Source of the DNA: Elmis aenea
Lineage: Eukaryota > Arthropoda > Insecta > Coleoptera > Elmidae
Direction of reading: 5' to 3'
NCBI GenBank assembly: GCA_947652605.1
Contig: OX393576.1
Span: forward strand, 14,348,575-14,412,574
DNA length: 64,000 nucleotides
The notes under the pieces are model-generated. The model was not told where the DNA came from, did no database searches, and saw only the letters and a program-made list of their open reading frames with translations. The position numbers were made by a program, and so were the translations under genes. This document shows, in pieces, positions 23,185-33,690 of the stretch (positions are counted from its first letter, which is position 1; each line of letters starts with the position of its first letter).

Positions 23185-24443
23185 TAATATTATTTTCGGT
23201 GGCCCTTCTAAGCCTTCGTAGATTTCATATGAGAAGAGGCGCAAAAACAAAACACTGTGTATAGTTGAAAATTATTTTAGGTTATGTAGTAAATGACCAG
23301 AAATAACTTTTATTCGAAACTTTTTTTTTGTAAAATTACCACAAGACGAGATATTGATCCGTTACGTTACTTTTTGTACACACTGTATAAAGTTGTAGCA
23401 TTCGTATATAAAATACGTACGTGTATGCTGAATAACTGAAAAGTGTGGAAACCTAGAAAAAAAGGTTAGATTAACAAAACTGAAACTCTTTTAAAAAGAC
23501 TAAAAGGGTATCGGATTGTAAAAGTTTTCCAAATACCTTTTGTACAGTTTTTTTGATATAGCACTACAACACATGCGATAAACAGTAAACAAAAATGCAT
23601 TATGTAGGTACAATGCAAAATATTAACCAGTATATTTTTTAGCAGATGATACAGGAAGCTGTCATTATGCTTTGTAATCGATGGGAAATGAAAAAACTTT
23701 TCGTGTGCAAAAGATAAACGAGTTTAATAAAAGCATAGAATACCATCACACATAAAAACGGTGGAAATATTTTCAAGTTACTATTCAAATGCACATAAAC
23801 ATAAATATTATTTATGTACATGAAAAAAATTACTTATCGCTGGTATTAATCAAGGTTAAGTCAACTACTATTTATTAAAAAGCTGTGTAACTGTAATTTA
23901 ATGTAAATTATCTTCAAGACAGACTTTTTAGGTTCTCAAGGATGTAGTAAATATATAAAGTAATGTGATCAAGAAAACACTGACCTCGAAATTTTGTTGG
24001 TATACAAGTTTTAAGCGTCTTGTTCGAAACGGTGGTGTATTGATTTTTGTTTTTACGTTATCAGTTTGTGGCGCCCGTAAGAAAGTTGACTATCGCTTCT
24101 CAAAAACTAAGTAGTCTATGGCAATTTTAACAACGCTATGCGATAAAGGCCTGTGCGTTAACTGTGTAAAACAAATTTAAAAATTTTACTGTCTATAGGC
24201 AGTTTGTTGTCGAATTCAAGGGGGTTTTCATATAATTAAAGGAAATTTGTAAAGTAAGTTTTCGTTTTATTTCTCAAATTTAAAGATATGTAGGAGAATG
24301 ACATTTGGTGAATGTTTTTTACCTATTAAATGTGAATGTTTTGAAAAACAATTGAAATTATAATATAAATAAAAGTGACACAACATTTTATAGGTCTAAT
24401 AAAATAACGAAATGACAATAAATTTAAAAGACCAGATAAATAA

Positions 24444-24684
24444 TTATTTAAATTGTTTAAAGTGCGCGCCGTTATGTATGATGTAGTGGTTAGTCCTCAA
24501 ATTCATTTCGTCCACTGCCTTTAGGATAGTCTGTCTCGGAATAAAGTCGAAAGCATTTTTGAATTTACAGCGAAGATGTTCCATATTTTCCGTTAGGTTT
24601 GCATAAACAACATCAGTAAAAGTAATCCATAGGCGTTAAACATGGCGATCGCGGAGGCCAATGAACAGGACCAAACGCACCAAG
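24444..24684 (-). pseudogene. Mariner-like transposase C-terminus, relic
   Basis: The minus strand reads F-G-P-V-HWPPRSPCLTPMDYFYW, then after a small deletion (loss of the G-x-L-K part) VVYANLTENMEHLRCKF, and ends HYIIHNGAHFKQFK with TAA at 24444-24446. It is the same region as 21995-22177 but a different subfamily. An unpaired CAGGGTG-type end lies at 25370-25378 (inverse orientation), upstream on this strand, so the two may be parts of one decayed mariner of about 1 kb. Confidence 0.75.
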
Positions 24685-24699
24685 TCATGAATTTTGAAA

Positions 24700-26343
24700 G
24701 CGTACATCTAATTTAATATCCTTTTACAAAGCGGGCGTTGTGATGACCAGCTCCTTGCTGAAACTACTGATGATTTTGAATTGTTAATAATGGCAATTCG
24801 CCTAACATATCTTCTAAATATGTTTCCAACAACCTTAATTTCGTTATCATTAGATTAATAAAACGTTCTGTCTTTTATTTGCATCATAGTTTCAATTGTT
24901 TTTCAATACATTCACGATTTTATAGATTATTTATACAAATTTTCAAATTTCAACAAGTTTTTTGAAAGAAAAAAGTATTTTGGTTACCAATCTGAAAAGA
25001 TAATTTTTTTGTCTGTCTGATGGTGAAAAAATCCAATATGGCGGCCATAAGAAATAAAAAAGTTGACTATCGCAACTTGAAATATAGAAGGCTTAGGAAA
25101 TTTCTGTTGACGTCATCAAACCCAGGACGGTCAAAAACATAAAGTTACCAAGTTTAAATGAAATGACGTCAATGGTAAGGAAGATAATAATATTTTTCTA
25201 AAATCACATTTTTCAGTTTTTTCGTAATAAATCAAAAACGAATCAAAATATCCAGGATTTCTTTTCAGATTCTTAATCGCCATAAAAATGTGCAACTTTT
25301 CTCTAATTTAACCGACCTTGTATCTCTTACCGTTTCCAAGATAGCAATGGTGAGCATTGAAAAAAGCACCACCCTGTATAGCACCTAATTTTTATCTTGA
25401 TCGTCTGATTGTGATTTATGGATAGTCGTAAAATAATTACAATACGAAATAAACGAAATGAGATAGTATTTAAGGGCGCATGATTTGTTTTATTCATATT
25501 TTTTTATCATCATACTTACAGACTTTTTTCAAAGAATAACTTAAAAAATTAACGTCTTGCAAAACAATTATGCATTTTTTTTATGGCACTGCCGTTTTAA
25601 ATTACCAACACATTATATTTTAAGCGCAAATTATGTAAATTCATAACAAATGAGTACTTATTCAAAAACGATCGATCTTAAACTTACACGAATTACTGAA
25701 TTGTGTCGTTTGCGATACAAAAGGCCAACTTCGTTGCCACAGAGTAATGTTCGTTATTCAAGAGAGCTTTAATGTTATTTCGAAGATTGAATTATATAGC
25801 AATATTCAAATTATATCGTTCGTTCGGTACGTCAGATGAATCAACATACAAGTTCGTTGAACTTTTAACAAGCAAAGGGCAAAAGGTTAAATGTACCTAT
25901 TCTCTTCTTGTGATAAACTACCTCAGGGTAGCTTTACAACTGTCGTATAAATTGGTTTGGAATTAGAGTTAATCGAGCGTTTCAGTGGTTTCTGATCTAA
26001 AGTTTGCACAAGTAATTAGTGGTTATATTGTTGTAAACAGTTTTTTTTTATCCTGCAGTAATACTAACTTAACGAAGTACTAACGTTATTAGATATATTA
26101 GTAGATACAAATAATTAAAGAAACAAGATAAAATACATTGATCTTAAACCAACATATATAAAAATTCAGATCACCTTTCTTAAATAGTAAAGTAATATTA
26201 TAAGTATTGGAATAAAACAAAACAGCCTAAAATGATTATAAATCACCCAAAAATCCAATGTATTAATATATTTTTTTAAGTTTTTTTTTAATGTTTTCTA
26301 TATTTTGTAAGGTGTTCAAAATCTAGTTTTAAGTTTATAAATA
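24700..26343. other. Intronic DNA with a mariner-like terminal arm
   Basis: The stretch 25000-25378 reads, on the minus strand, TA/CAGGGTGGTGCTTTTTTC, then GAAACGGTAAGAGATACAAG and GTCGGTTAAAT: the 5' arm of a mariner-like element. From 25390 to 26343 no gene or element end is recognisable; the 64-codon frame at 25772-25966 has no features. Confidence 0.4.
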
Positions 26344-28123
26344 TACGGGGTGTCCCAGATAACATTTTCAGCATGAGAATCTCGCTTATTATAAGAGATA
26401 CAGGTGTGCTTAAATTAGAAGAATTATTCCCAAGTATTAGAGAGGCTACTATGAATTTTTAAAAGTACAAAATTCCTCGTACTTCAGGTGTTATAGCAAA
26501 ACATATTATAATGATGAATTTTTTTTCTTTCATAATTGTTTAGTTTTAATCTTTTTTTTTTACTTTTTTTAAGTACATTTTTATTTAGAATATAACTATT
26601 ATTATTTTCTTTTTATCGCTTATCATGTTTGACGTATTGCCCCTAATTTCATTTTTTTGTATAGGCCATCAATTTGGTTTTGGAATAGATGAATGTGCTT
26701 TTTACTTTTGTTTTTATAAATCACTCACAAAATCAAGGAAAATCGTATTTTACCAATCACTTATCAAGCTATCTATGAAAACAAAACAATAAACAACCAA
26801 TTAAAGGTCAAATGACAGTATCATTTGTCAACGGTATCATTCATTAATCAAATTTTATAATATTGTTGTGTAATTCGATAGTCTTTGTGTAGTTTTGTTA
26901 AAATTATTACTACATTTACAAATATTGAAAAATTTAAACGTAGAGACGCTACATTCTTCGTAATAAAAACTGGGTAGAAAAATAATTCTAATTCTTCATT
27001 GGTTTGTTCTGGATTTCTGGTTAGTTTTTTGAAGAAACCACATCCCTTAAAATTCATTTTTAAATTTCTGTACGTACCCGCACTTCTTTTAGGATACAGC
27101 CCTAAGTTCACTCAGCTTTTACACAGTTTTTATTGGTAAAGTATTTATCATCTCAATATGTTAAATTAATCATTATTTGTAAATGTAGCCATAATTATAA
27201 CAAAATTACCACACAAAGACTATTGAATTACACAACAATATTATAAAATTCTAATAAATGATATTATTTATTGGCAAAATCAATTTTTCTTGATTTTGGG
27301 AGTTGTTTGTAAAAATAGATGTAGCAAGTGATATCTTATTAGAAAGAGGAAAAAATCACTTTTAGCTATTCCAAAACCAATTTGACGGCCCATATGAAAA
27401 AATTAAATTAGGGTAAATATGTGACAAATGTTAAGTGATAAAAAAATCTAAAATAATAGTTTAATTCTATAAAAAGAAGTGCGTCAAAAAAGTACAAATA
27501 AAATTGATCTGATGATTGAGATTGAGTTAATTTCTTATTTTTTGCTATAATCCCAAAGTACGAAAAATTTGTGCTTTTAAAAATTGACTGTAGCTCCTCT
27601 CACACATAAGAATAATTCATCTAATTTAAGCAAACCTGTATCTCTTGTAATAAGCGAGATCCCCATGCTGGAAAATTTATCTGGGACCAGGTTTGGAGCG
27701 GAACACGGAGCAGTGGAGCAATGGGTTTTTGCCCGGAGCTGGAGCGGAGTCCGGAGCAAATAATTTTGATTGTTCCACTGCTCAAGTTTGTTATCTACCA
27801 TTTAAAAAAATACACTTTTATCTCGTTTTTTCAACATTTTGAGATCCATAATTGTTTTGTTCTTACTAACATTTATTTAACTTAACTTGTTTGTCTGGGT
27901 CAAATATTGTAATGTTTGACCCATTTACACATATCCGATAAAATCAAAGCTTTGTTTTTAAAAACAATTTTTTCGATTTAAAAACTTGTCTTAAACATTT
28001 TATCAATATTTGGGGCATGGAGCGGAGCTGGAGCTGTAGCAGGCAGATTGACGTCGGAGCGGATCTGAAGCGGGGCAATTAAAAAATTGGACTGCTTCAA
28101 ATCCTTGCCTGGGACACCCTGAT
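26344..28123. mobile_element. Palindromic mariner-like element, sister of 14285-15742
   Basis: The left end is TA/CGGGGTGTCCCAGATAACAT and the right end is its inverse, interrupted 6 bp before the tip by the hAT MITE 27688-28107. The arms share the same blocks as 14285-15742 (ATCTCGCTTATTATAAGAGA). Around the centre are two decayed copies of the transposase start: ATG at 27186-27188 on the minus strand (M-A-T-F-T-N-N, then stops) and a mutated + strand copy near 26908 (T-T-F-T-N-I-E-K-F). It is older than its sister. Confidence 0.75.
27688..28107. mobile_element. hAT-like MITE inserted in a foldback terminus
   Basis: This 420-bp insert starts CAGGTTTGGAGCGGAACACG and ends CTTCAAATCCTTG. It is bounded by the 8-bp duplication TCTGGGAC (27680-27687) and CCTGGGAC (28108-28115). 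The duplicated octamer is the normal end sequence of the host foldback, so the insertion order is certain. It is a diverged sister of 17435-17797, with the same GGAGC words and inner text TTTTATCGGATATGTGTAA in inverse. Confidence 0.8.
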
Positions 28124-28652
28124 ATTTTAAAAATGTTAAAAATTAAATTTATATTTCTACCACTCTTTATAAAACCGAAATTTATTCAATGTTGAGTATA
28201 AGTATCGATACATCAAACAGTGGTTCATAATTATTGTATTACTATAAATAGTATTAAAATTGTTTATACAATATGGATATTCTGAGTGGTTTAGTGCATA
28301 TTTTATCAAAAATTCTTGGTGGTTCACGTAGAATTCTTTCAAATGTGAACAAAGAACGTTTTTGAAAAGAAACGGCGACAGCTTTATCATTAATCTAATA
28401 TAACAGCGTCCTCGGTATACGTATCTGGTCTTGTTTAATCAGTCATCTTTTGCCAATCCCTCTTCGAGATGCGCTGCGTCAGCTCTCTTTTCAACGGAAA
28501 CCACATTTAATAATTCCGTAATTGGATATCTAAAATCTTCAACGAAGTAACAATGGATTACTTAATAATATTTCTTTGATCAAGCAATTGTGATACGTTT
28601 GTTAATGAATGCTTAACGAAACGCTGTAACATTAAATTTTTTTATGTTTCAG

Positions 28653-28863
28653 AATCTTGAAGATAAAGAACGTAAACATTCTTCACATAAAGAGCAGCTA
28701 TGTCGAGAACACAGGTACCTGAAACGGCGTTTGGAACAATTATCTGCGCACCACGCGCTATCGAAGCGGCGCTCTGTATCAGAGTGCTCTACCTCCACGG
28801 TATCCAGCAGCCATTCTACTATTTCCTCACATTCTTCGGCGGCATCGCCCATTTCCGAACCAG
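28653..28863 (+). CDS. Mxd: MXD/MAD-family repressor, leucine-zipper and Ser-rich exon
   Basis: Second coding exon of 211 bases (70 codons plus one base). The acceptor is TTTCAG at 28647-28652 and the donor is CAG/GTTAGT at 28863/28864. It starts in phase 0, fitting the previous exon. It begins NLEDKERKHSSHKEQLCREH and continues RYLKRRLEQLS, giving heptad positions L2, H9, L16, L23 and L30: the zipper that pairs with MAX. Vertebrate MXD1 has a zipper of the same spacing right after helix 2. A Ser/Thr-rich linker of about 35 residues follows, with runs such as STSTVSSSHSTISSHSSAAS; it is probably disordered. The exon is much more GC-rich than the intron around it. A 67-codon opposite-strand ORF here is only its shadow. 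Confidence 0.93.
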
Positions 28864-29401
28864 GTTAGTCGTTTTTTCTGTAAAAATTGCATAGGTGCAA
28901 CGTGAAAAGTCGTCAACGTTAGGCCGAGCGCCCACCTAAATGATGTGTGCGTGACCTGACATATTTGCCCGGTTAGGTCAGAGTTTGTCGCTTTAATTAA
29001 GAGCATGCTAAAATAAATTTTCGAATTTTATGGGCTTCCAAAGTCTACATAGCTTAAGCTGATGTGACTCGTAATCTTGGTAATCGTAATTTTGGTGATC
29101 AAGTTTTGCAATTGACTACAGGCAATAAAGCTAAAGTATAAAGGGCTGTTACCATCACAATTTTGTCGTGTAACGATAAATATGCTATCCGACACTAAAT
29201 ACTACAGGTTTGTGTGAGTTTAGTCACTTCCATATCATATCAGGTCACATGGCACATCGCTTCAGTGGGCGCCCATCCTTAGATTGCTTATGATTTGTAC
29301 AAATAATAAGTTATACTTTTTCCAAAGTCACTTGACTTTTTCGACTGCTATTGTATTGTATCGTGAAAGTACACGGCTCATCCCAAAACTGCCTACTCGT
29401 C
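28864..29401. other. Start of the last intron, nothing recognised
   Basis: This follows the zipper exon donor and is moderately GC-rich (28900-29000 and 29200-29280) without recognisable elements. It could hold intronic regulatory sequence, but no specific site can be supported. Confidence 0.35.
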
Positions 29402-29634
29402 CAGTAGAGCAGTGGTTCTTAATCCGTGGTCCGCATAACACTGGTGCTCCGTGAAGCCGCTTCAAGTGTTCCGCGAAAAAATCAAATACACATTAAAAGT
29501 TTTTGAAAAGAAAAATCAATACAATGGAAAATAATTTTTGTTTGGGATTGTAATCAGCAAAAGCAAAAACAATCAATCCATATATAATATTTTATCACTG
29601 ATTCTTGCACTGAGAAGTACTTGTCATAAAGACA

Positions 29635-30508
29635 ATGCCTAAGAAACTAAACGAAGTATTGGATCAAGTAATTTCATTGGTTAATTTTATTAAAAAGTCG
29701 CATTTTCAAAAAACTTTGTTCATCCATAGACGCAGACTACGAATGTTTACTTATTCATACAGAAAGTTTGTAGCGTGAAAAGGTTTTAAATAGTGTGTTG
29801 CAATTAAGAAATGAATTACTGTTTTTGCGAGTCAGAAAAACACGAAACTTTTGGAAAATACCTGAAAAATTATGTGGTGCAATAATTAGGCGTATTTGGC
29901 TAATATTTTTGGTTATTCTAATACTGTCAATATAAGTATGCAAGGGAACAACAAAAACATTCTTACATCGACTGACAAATTATGTGCAATGAAAAAAAAA
30001 ACTTTTACTACGGAAGAGACACGTAAGAGAGAAAAAACACAGAAATGTTCCCTTCTGTGCAGGATACAAACGAGGCATTCATTTCTTTAATAATCAAACA
30101 ATTAACAATAGAACAAAATTTTGGAAACACATTTTTCATTGTTAAACACTGAAAAATTCGATTGGATAAGAAATCCGTTTGTTTCTTCCGACCTCCAGTT
30201 TTACTTTGAATAAAGAAGAAGAACTGACATGGCTCTCTTCAAATCGTGGATTAAATTTAAAATTTACTAAAAATACTCCTGAAAAATTCTGGATCTCTGT
30301 TAAAGATCCCGGTCTCGCAAAAAAGCTCTAAACAAATTATTACAAATTTCCACGTCATATCTTTGCGAAAAAGGATTTTCAACGACGGTTAATATTTAAA
30401 AAAAACGTGAGAGACTGGGGAATTTATAAGAGATGCGAATGGCTTTATCAATTATTCGTCTCAATATTGCTGAAATCTCCAAAGATTACCAACGGTCATT
30501 TTAAATGA
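29635..30508 (+). pseudogene. hAT transposase relic, C-terminal two-thirds
   Basis: Broken frames read M-P-K-K-L-N-E-V, then LANIFGYSNTVNISMQGNNK, the S-T-D-K-L stretch, MFPSVQDTNEAF, NPFVSS, LTWLSSNRGLNLKF, and finally SYLCEKGFSTTVNIKKNVRD. F-x-x-x-N-x-x-x-L-Q-G-x-N and C-E-x-G-F-S-T are hallmarks of ZBED5-like hAT proteins, the latter from the C-terminal dimerisation region. There are several stops and frame changes. The N-terminal BED finger and the start of the catalytic domain are missing. Confidence 0.8.
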
Positions 30509-30578
30509 TTTTTAAATAAATATGTTTGTATCAATTAATATCGGTATATCATTGTTTTATAAAAGAATCACTTTAACG

Positions 30579-30735
30579 CAGGGTTGGCCAACCCAGCGCC
30601 CGAAGGTGCAAGTGCGCCCACAATGAGCCCGCGACACGATTCCTTTTTTTTTTCTTTTCAATAATGGAGTTATTTTTGCAAGCCATGTCCTTTTTTTAAT
30701 TGCGCCCTGTATTTCAAAAATGTTGACCACCCCTG
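30579..30735. mobile_element. hAT-like MITE nested in the hAT transposon
   Basis: This insert of 157 bp has ends CAGGGTTGGCCAACCCAGCG and the inverse of CAGGGGTGGTCAAC. It is flanked by the 8-bp duplication CTTTAACG (30571-30578) and CTTTAAAG (30736-30743). No coding content. Confidence 0.8.
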
Positions 30736-30832
30736 CTTTAAAGCTTATGTTGAATTGTAAGTGTTCCGCGAAAAAAATGACAGAGTTTAGTGTTCCCCGA
30801 CTTAAAAAAGATTGAGAACCAATGCAGTAGAA

Positions 30833-31045
30833 CAGTGTTTCCCAAACTTTCGCCATCTGTGTACCCCTTCTATAATTATTTTAACACTGAGTACCCCTCG
30901 TTAAAAAAATTAAAATAATAAACGAAAACTAAAACTTATTCATAATAAAATACAAATAAAATAAGTAAAAGGTATATATTATAAATAACATTCATTTTAA
31001 TCGCGTACCCCCAGTGGTACGCGTACCACACTTTGGGAAACACTG
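30833..31045. mobile_element. hAT-like MITE abutting the hAT transposon
   Basis: This insert of 213 bp has terminal repeats CAGTGTTTCCCAAACTTT and its near inverse. It is flanked by CAGTAGAA (30825-30832) and CAGTAGAG (31046-31053). The left flank is also the right target duplication of the element 29410-30824, so the octamer occurs three times. The interior has paired TGTACCCC/GGGGTAC-type words. No ORF. Confidence 0.85.
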
Positions 31046-31053
31046 CAGTAGAG

Positions 31054-32020
31054 TACCACTTTCCAGTCTTGTTACGTAAATAACTATTGCCTAAAATTGG
31101 CCAGCCGTACGCAGATGTTGATTTCTGATATACTAAATATACCTAAAAGTTAAAATACAACCGTAAAGATTCATCATTTGTTAGCTACTCCCAAACACTG
31201 CAGCTTATAAGACGCTGTAATTTGATAAATTGTGTGTTTTTTTTAATAATCTCAAGTTTTAGAGGTTCCAAGTATTTCATAAAAAAAAAATGTTCCCAAA
31301 TTTACTAAATATTGCTGCTGTTTTAATAGTCATACTTTCTCTCAAATTGTTAATAAAAATTTATTATAAGAGTATTTAAGTGCTTGAAAAATACTCTTTA
31401 AATAAAAATTTTGACCTATTATTATTAAATTATTAAGAGAAAAAAATTGCTCAATATAACTAGAATATTTTAAATTACATCTAAAGGTTTCGTGTGGTAT
31501 TATTCCTTTTCAAACGTCACTATAGAAAAAACTTTAATTAACCTTTGCAATACATAGTACGCTGAGTGCTGTGAGCAAAAAAAATCTGGAAAATACAGCT
31601 TGCAACAACAAAAAAATCAACATAGGGCACGTCACCAAGCGCAACGTTAAAAAAGGAATACAAAAAATGAGTAGTGTACGAGACTTACTTTAACCTTCTG
31701 TCCCCTGTGTTATTATGCTTCAAGAAATAACATGCTTGTGTGGAAGTCGCATAATTTTCTAACTTCAATTAAAAGGAGTGGCGGTGCAGTTCCATTCCAA
31801 GACTGTTCACTGTAATTTTTAGAGACGTAGTAGCTATTTACCGCAGAATTTTTGTACAGTTGGTTAAATAGACGTTACCTGCACCGGTAAAACAAACTTA
31901 AAATCTTTTATTATCCATTTAATTATACACAGGGTGTATGGTTGGTCATGAATAACATGAGCATCGCAGAAACCGTTTAAAACAGAAATGTGGTTTAATT
32001 AATAAAAAAGTGTTTCCATG
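31054..32020. other. Intronic DNA with an unpaired CAGGGTG end
   Basis: No gene is seen. At 31930 CAGGGTGTATGGTTGGTCAT with GCATCGCAGAAACCGTTTAA looks like a mariner-like left arm cut off by the foldback at 32021. Confidence 0.35.
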
Positions 32021-32668
32021 TACAGGGTGGTCCAAATTCGATGCGATTACATGGGCATCTCGCTTAATAGTTCAGATAGAGAAACGGTTAAATTACCAAA
32101 AATGTGCAGTTTTTTTGGGACAAACTCAGAACCGATTTCTAAAATATTCTATCATTTCCGGTTTTTGAAATATGAAAGAAAAACTGTTTTTTGTTATAAT
32201 TATAATGTGTCATATCTCCCTTATTGTTTTAAATATGGAAAAAGTTTATAAAGATTGTTTTTAAATATTTTTATGTAGATTTTGATAGTACTAAAAAAAA
32301 TACGCTCGCCGTTAAAAAGTTATGACACAAACTGCTTTTTTTAAATGGAAGCTATAGTTGGCTATTACCTATTTAAATTCCTTATTTTGTTCCCTTTCTA
32401 AATATATAAGGGTTGGTGTAATTATTTTCAATAATACGCACGTTACAAAGGTTTTTTAATTTTTTTTAAGATAAGAAACAAGTAGGAAGTAGGCTGTGAA
32501 AACAAAAAAAAAAAAAAAACAAGAAAAACCGGAAATGATAGAATATATTTGAGGACTGTTCTGAGTTTGTCTCAAAAAACTGCACATTTTTGGTGATTTA
32601 ACCGTTTCTCTATCTTGACTATTGAGCGAAATATTCATGTAATCCCATCGAATTTGGACCACCCTGTA
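32021..32668. mobile_element. Palindromic foldback element, CAGGGTGGTCC ends
   Basis: The ends are TA/CAGGGTGGTCCAAATTCGAT and its inverse with TA. The arms of about 150 bp share TTACATGGGCATCTCGC (mutated to ATGAATATTTCGC in the right copy), GAGAAACGGTTAAA and AAATGTGCAGTTTTTTG. The loop 32170-32520 holds an A run and no ORF. Confidence 0.8.
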
Positions 32669-33123
32669 CTTTGTAAGAAACTAAATAAAAAATGTGCATA
32701 TTGTGCACAGTTCTTGAAATATCCTGAAAAAAAAAAATTTAATTCTTATTATGAATAGCAGAAACTTTATTTTAGGAATTCATAGCTTAGGTAAATTACT
32801 TATTGTTGTAATTGGCATAGCTTAGTTTTGAGGAGCGTTACTGTAGTTAACTTTTTGGTGAATGCAAACATTATCAAAATTACAAAGCTGCAGTGTTTTT
32901 TGTTTCATGTCATTCTAGTTTTACAGAGCATTTTTATTAATTTTATAGTATTTTCAAGCAAACTGTAAAACTAACGAAATATGCAAACACATATATTATT
33001 TAAAAGGAAAAAATTTAAGCTTTTTAATGGAGTCATAGCCAACTATGGTTTCCATTAAAAAAAAAATATGCAACTTTTTCATTTACTTCAGACGTTAACA
33101 GATTGATGATTCTCAAAAAAAAA

Positions 33124-33690
33124 CAATAAATTTCAAAACTATTTAAACAAAAAAATATTTGTGTAATCCATGTTGTAGGCTTCCGCGGCCGATGTCCAAT
33201 GTATACAGGTTGTTTCCGGGTTGGAACCGCGTCGAAGGTTTCTTCATAACCGACGTTTCGTCCTCCTTCATCGGGGACATCTTCAGGGACAACTTGCTGT
33301 TTAACCAACAACCCCTGAAGATGTCCCCGATGAAGGAGGACGAAACGTCGGTTATGAAGAAACCTTCGACGCGGTTCCAACCCGGAAACAACCTGTATAA
33401 ATATTTGTGTAATTTATATTAGAATTGCTGTTTTGAATAAATAACATCCTCTGAATTCAATTGCACACACAGGTTTTCTCTATAACATCAAGTTTTTCAG
33501 GAAAATGGAAAAACAGATTAATGAGTTTTCAAACGAAAAAAATTAAATTTAAAACTATTTAAACAAAAAAATATTTGTATAATTTATATTAAAATTGCTG
33601 TTGTTATATAAGCAACATGCTCTGAATTCAATGGCACACACAGATTTTCGTTATCTCATCAAGTTTTTCAACAAAATGAAAAGTTTGGGT
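33124..33690 (+). repeat. Tandem duplication, one copy interrupted by the hairpin insert
   Basis: About 170 bp beginning AAAACTATTTAAACAAAAAA occurs at 33137 (split by the insert 33168-33398, then continuing 33414-33509) and again at 33549-33690. The copies share CTCTGAATTCAAT and CACACACAG. The second copy is uninterrupted and therefore preserves the pre-insertion site. Confidence 0.75.
33168..33398. mobile_element. 231-bp hairpin insertion with 15-bp target duplication
   Basis: The insert contains a perfect inverted repeat with 87-bp arms (33202-33288 and 33313-33399) and a 24-base loop, preceded by 34 other bases. It is flanked by AAATATTTGTGTAAT at 33153-33167 and 33399-33413. The intact site survives at about 33567-33581. 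A duplication this long argues for target-primed reverse transcription rather than a DNA transposon. The arms contain GATGAAGGAGGACGAAACGT, reminiscent of the terminal repeats of Penelope-like elements, which often hold hammerhead ribozymes. That assignment is tentative. Confidence 0.6.

Larger units (their letters stand above)
21208..23387. mobile_element. Composite palindromic element with nested element ends
   Basis: The outer ends are TA/CAGTGTGTACAAAAAGTAAC and its inverse with TA; the arms are about 145 bp (21208-21350 and 23242-23387). Inside are further CAGGGTG-type ends (21374-21382, 21636, 21705, 22994) and a transposase C-terminus (21995-22177). An inner palindrome (about 22158-23225) has arms that begin within the transposase's last codons (CTACGAAGGCTTAGAAGGGC). 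It looks like several elements nested in one another. Confidence 0.7.
29410..30824 (+). mobile_element. Decayed hAT transposon with transposase remnant
   Basis: The ends are CAGTGGTTCTTAATCCGTGG and the inverse of CATTGGTTCTCAATC. The flanks CAGTAGAG (29402-29409) and CAGTAGAA (30825-30832) form an 8-bp duplication. CAGTGGTTCTCAA is a classic hAT end. The copy is 1415 bp long with a transposase pseudogene inside and a later MITE at 30579-30735. A second hAT insert abuts it on the right. Confidence 0.85.

Noticed and set aside
28649..28852. 67-codon ORF opposite the zipper exon
   Set aside because: It is the antisense shadow of a clear MXD exon with correct splice sites on the + strand.
33033..33422. 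Three overlapping ORFs of 82-115 codons on both strands
   Set aside because: They are readings through the perfect 87-bp hairpin; both strands give the same words because of the symmetry.
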